From positions 1-7,528 of the forward strand of contig CANCGR010000112.1 in assembly GCA_947377625.1 (NCBI GenBank): 7,528 nucleotides of DNA, given 5' to 3'. The notes under the pieces were generated by a model that saw only the letters and a list, made by a program, of their open reading frames with translations, had not been told where the DNA came from and searched no databases. Every line of letters starts with the position of its first letter. Positions within the stretch are counted from its first letter, which is position 1. This DNA comes from Gammaproteobacteria bacterium (GTDB lineage: Bacteria > Pseudomonadota > Gammaproteobacteria > Pseudomonadales > Pseudohongiellaceae). The position numbers were made by a program, and so were the translations under genes. Of the stretch, positions 6,133 to 7,528 are shown piece after piece.

Positions 6133-6186
6133 ATTGTTTTTCTGTTGGTTGGGTTCAACTATGGTTGGGGCAGCTAACGAACCTGT

Positions 6187-6999
6187 CTACTGCCCTTGAG
6201 AGTGACCTGCTGATGCGGGCGTTAGCGACGCGAGCAGTCCACTGATTATAGCGGTATCACTGGCCCCCGCCATGACGATGGCCCGACTATTTCCCAGTTT
6301 GTGCGCATGCTCAGCCAGACGCTCGGATGACACAAACAAGGGCATGGCTTGCCACAGTGCGTCAGTGGCACAAAAATGCCGGAGATTATCGAGCGATTCC
6401 GCACTGCTGATGACAACCGCTTGCGGCGCGGCTTGTTCAAATTGCTGCTGCAACAGGTGGCTGTCGTAGTCGGGCCGTTTGCGCTGATACAGCTCGGCAT
6501 AGTCCACCGTGGCACCGCGCGCTTGTAAAGATTCAGCAAGGATTTCACGCCCGCCTACACCGCGCACGATCAACGCCTTCTTGCCGTTGATCTCTTGCAG
6601 CTCTGACAAGGCCAGCATGGCTTCACTGCTCATACGCTCGGCAGGATACCTGACATTAAGGCCGGCGTTTTCCAGCACAGCTGCCGTGCCAGGCCCGACC
6701 GCGAAATTAAGCAGATGCGACGGATACTGCGGCCAATAGCCGAAAATGGCATCGAGGCCCAAGGTGGCCGCGTTGCTGCTGACATAGAACACCAGGTCGT
6801 AGCGGTCCAGATCCAGTATGCGCAGTTTGCTGGCGCCCGCCAGTGGCACCGGCTCGATCAACAGCATTGGCAGGCACAGCACGCGGGCACCGAGTTGTTC
6901 CAGTTGCTGCTGCAGTTTGTGCACCTGCGCAGCCGGACGAGTCAGCCACAGTGTGCAGCCACTTAAGGGTTGATTGTTGTGCTGTGCGAATCCACTCAT
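6187..6999 (-). CDS. hemD: Uroporphyrinogen-III synthase
   Basis: HemD closes hydroxymethylbilane into uroporphyrinogen III, flipping ring D, in the cytoplasm. The ATG at 6999 gives 270 residues, near the usual 245-265. The open frame continues upstream to 7176, but that part lies inside hemC and has a Cys/Trp-rich composition unlike HemD. The two-lobed fold is recognised from scattered conserved spots: WLTRPAAQ (18-25), FYVSSNAA (71-78), AVGPGTAAVLE (100-110), YPAERMSSEAML (118-129), LIVRGVGGREIL (143-154), AELYQRKRP (168-176), VISSAESLDNL (196-206) and SSERLAEHAHKLG (224-236). The start is 13 bases after the hemC stop, with only a weak GG before it, so translation may depend on coupling to hemC. 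Confidence 0.93.
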   Translation of the reverse strand: MSGFAQHNNQPLSGCTLWLTRPAAQVHKLQQQLEQLGARVLCLPMLLIEPVPLAGASKLRILDLDRYDLVFYVSSNAATLGLDAIFGYWPQYPSHLLNFAVGPGTAAVLENAGLNVRYPAERMSSEAMLALSELQEINGKKALIVRGVGGREILAESLQARGATVDYAELYQRKRPDYDSHLLQQQFEQAAPQAVVISSAESLDNLRHFCATDALWQAMPLFVSSERLAEHAHKLGNSRAIVMAGASDTAIISGLLASLTPASAGHSQGQ

Positions 7000-7012
7000 G
7001 GCAGCGCCAAAC

Positions 7013-7528
7013 TCACATCGCTTCCAGCAACGCGGCCGCACCTTGGCGCAGCAGATCTTCCGCGAGGATTTCGCCGAGGTCTTCACACAAATGAGCGGCC
7101 CCTCGAATTTCACTACGCAACACTGTGCTGCCATCGACGCTGCCCACCAGGCCGCGCATATACAAATTGTCGCCATCTTCCAATATTGCCAATGCCGCTA
7201 TCGGCACCTGGCAACCGCCTTGCAGTTTGGCATTCATCGCACGCTCGGCCTGCACGCATATGGCAGTTGGCTCGTGATGCAGACACTGCAACAGCATGAT
7301 GGTATCGACATCATCAAGTCGCGCTTCCACACCCACCGCACCCTGTCCGCCGGCCGGCAACGACAAGTCTGTGGGCAGGAACTGGGTTATTCGCTCAGGC
7401 AAGCCGAGGCGTATCAAGCCGGCGCCGGCCAGGATGATGGCGTCGTATTCACCTTCATCGAGTTTACGCAAGCGAGTGCCCACGTTGCCGCGCAAATCAC
7501 GCAGCACCAGGTCAGAGCGCCAAGCCCG
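7013..7528 (-). CDS. hemC: Porphobilinogen deaminase (hydroxymethylbilane synthase), 3' part
   Basis: The frame is open to the right edge and gives the last 171 residues; the N-terminal part (roughly 140 residues) lies outside the window. HemC joins four porphobilinogens head to tail into hydroxymethylbilane using a covalently bound dipyrromethane cofactor. Key stretches are RDLRGNVGTRLRKLDEGEYD and AIILAGAGLIRLGL of domain 2, then PAGGQGAVGVE, and in domain 3 AKLQGGCQVPIAAL. The Cys in this last motif (codon 7213-7211) corresponds to E. coli Cys242, the thioether attachment point of the cofactor. An internal GTG near 7507 is not the start, because conserved sequence (RAWRSDL) continues upstream. 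It leads the hemC-hemD-hemX-hemY series. Confidence 0.95.
   Translation of the reverse strand, partial: RAWRSDLVLRDLRGNVGTRLRKLDEGEYDAIILAGAGLIRLGLPERITQFLPTDLSLPAGGQGAVGVEARLDDVDTIMLLQCLHHEPTAICVQAERAMNAKLQGGCQVPIAALAILEDGDNLYMRGLVGSVDGSTVLRSEIRGAAHLCEDLGEILAEDLLRQGAAALLEAM

Noticed and set aside
7000..7176. N-terminal extension of HemD by 59 residues
   Set aside because: The added residues lie within hemC in another frame and are rich in Cys, Trp and Lys without similarity to HemD; the HemD fold begins at WLTRP after the ATG at 6999.

Overview
The window looks like a piece of a gammaproteobacterial chromosome. It is moderately GC-rich, gene-dense, and carries the gene order hemC-hemD-hemX-hemY, which is typical of that class. 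A separate HemX (single-pass membrane protein with a coiled coil) and HemY (membrane-anchored TPR protein) downstream of HemC and HemD support this placement. The exported PQQ/cytochrome c dehydrogenase points to an aerobic, respiring, possibly marine or soil organism. The genus cannot be read from this sequence.

Layout, left to right. Positions 1-159 (+) are the 3' end of an unrecognised gene. It is followed closely by a SnoaL/NTF2-like lipoprotein gene (194-766, +) and then by a very short ORF with a clear signal peptide (769-894, +) that looks like a small exported peptide or, more likely, the remnant of a frameshifted gene. Converging on these is a large quinohemoprotein dehydrogenase (917-2986, -): a secreted eight-bladed PQQ propeller fused to a C-terminal c-type cytochrome, ending in a plausible intrinsic terminator. 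The longest stretch without a gene (2987-3236, 250 bp) separates this gene from a divergently transcribed hicA-hicB toxin-antitoxin pair (3237-3763, +). It holds several short palindromes, two of them abutting the hicA start.

The right half (3785-7528, -) is the haem-biosynthesis cluster, transcribed right to left: hemC (5' end outside the window), hemD, hemX, hemY. HemC polymerises four porphobilinogens and HemD closes the ring to uroporphyrinogen III. HemX and HemY are membrane proteins conserved next to them whose exact roles are less settled. hemX and hemY overlap by four bases, and hemC and hemD are 13 bases apart, as in one operon. The hemY and hicB stops face each other across 21 bp.

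No RNA gene, insertion sequence, CRISPR array or phage gene was seen. I see no clearly new multi-gene system. The points most worth a second look are the Asp-x-Asp metal site of the quinoprotein, the palindromes before hicA and before the dehydrogenase, and the broken-looking exported ORF at 769-979.
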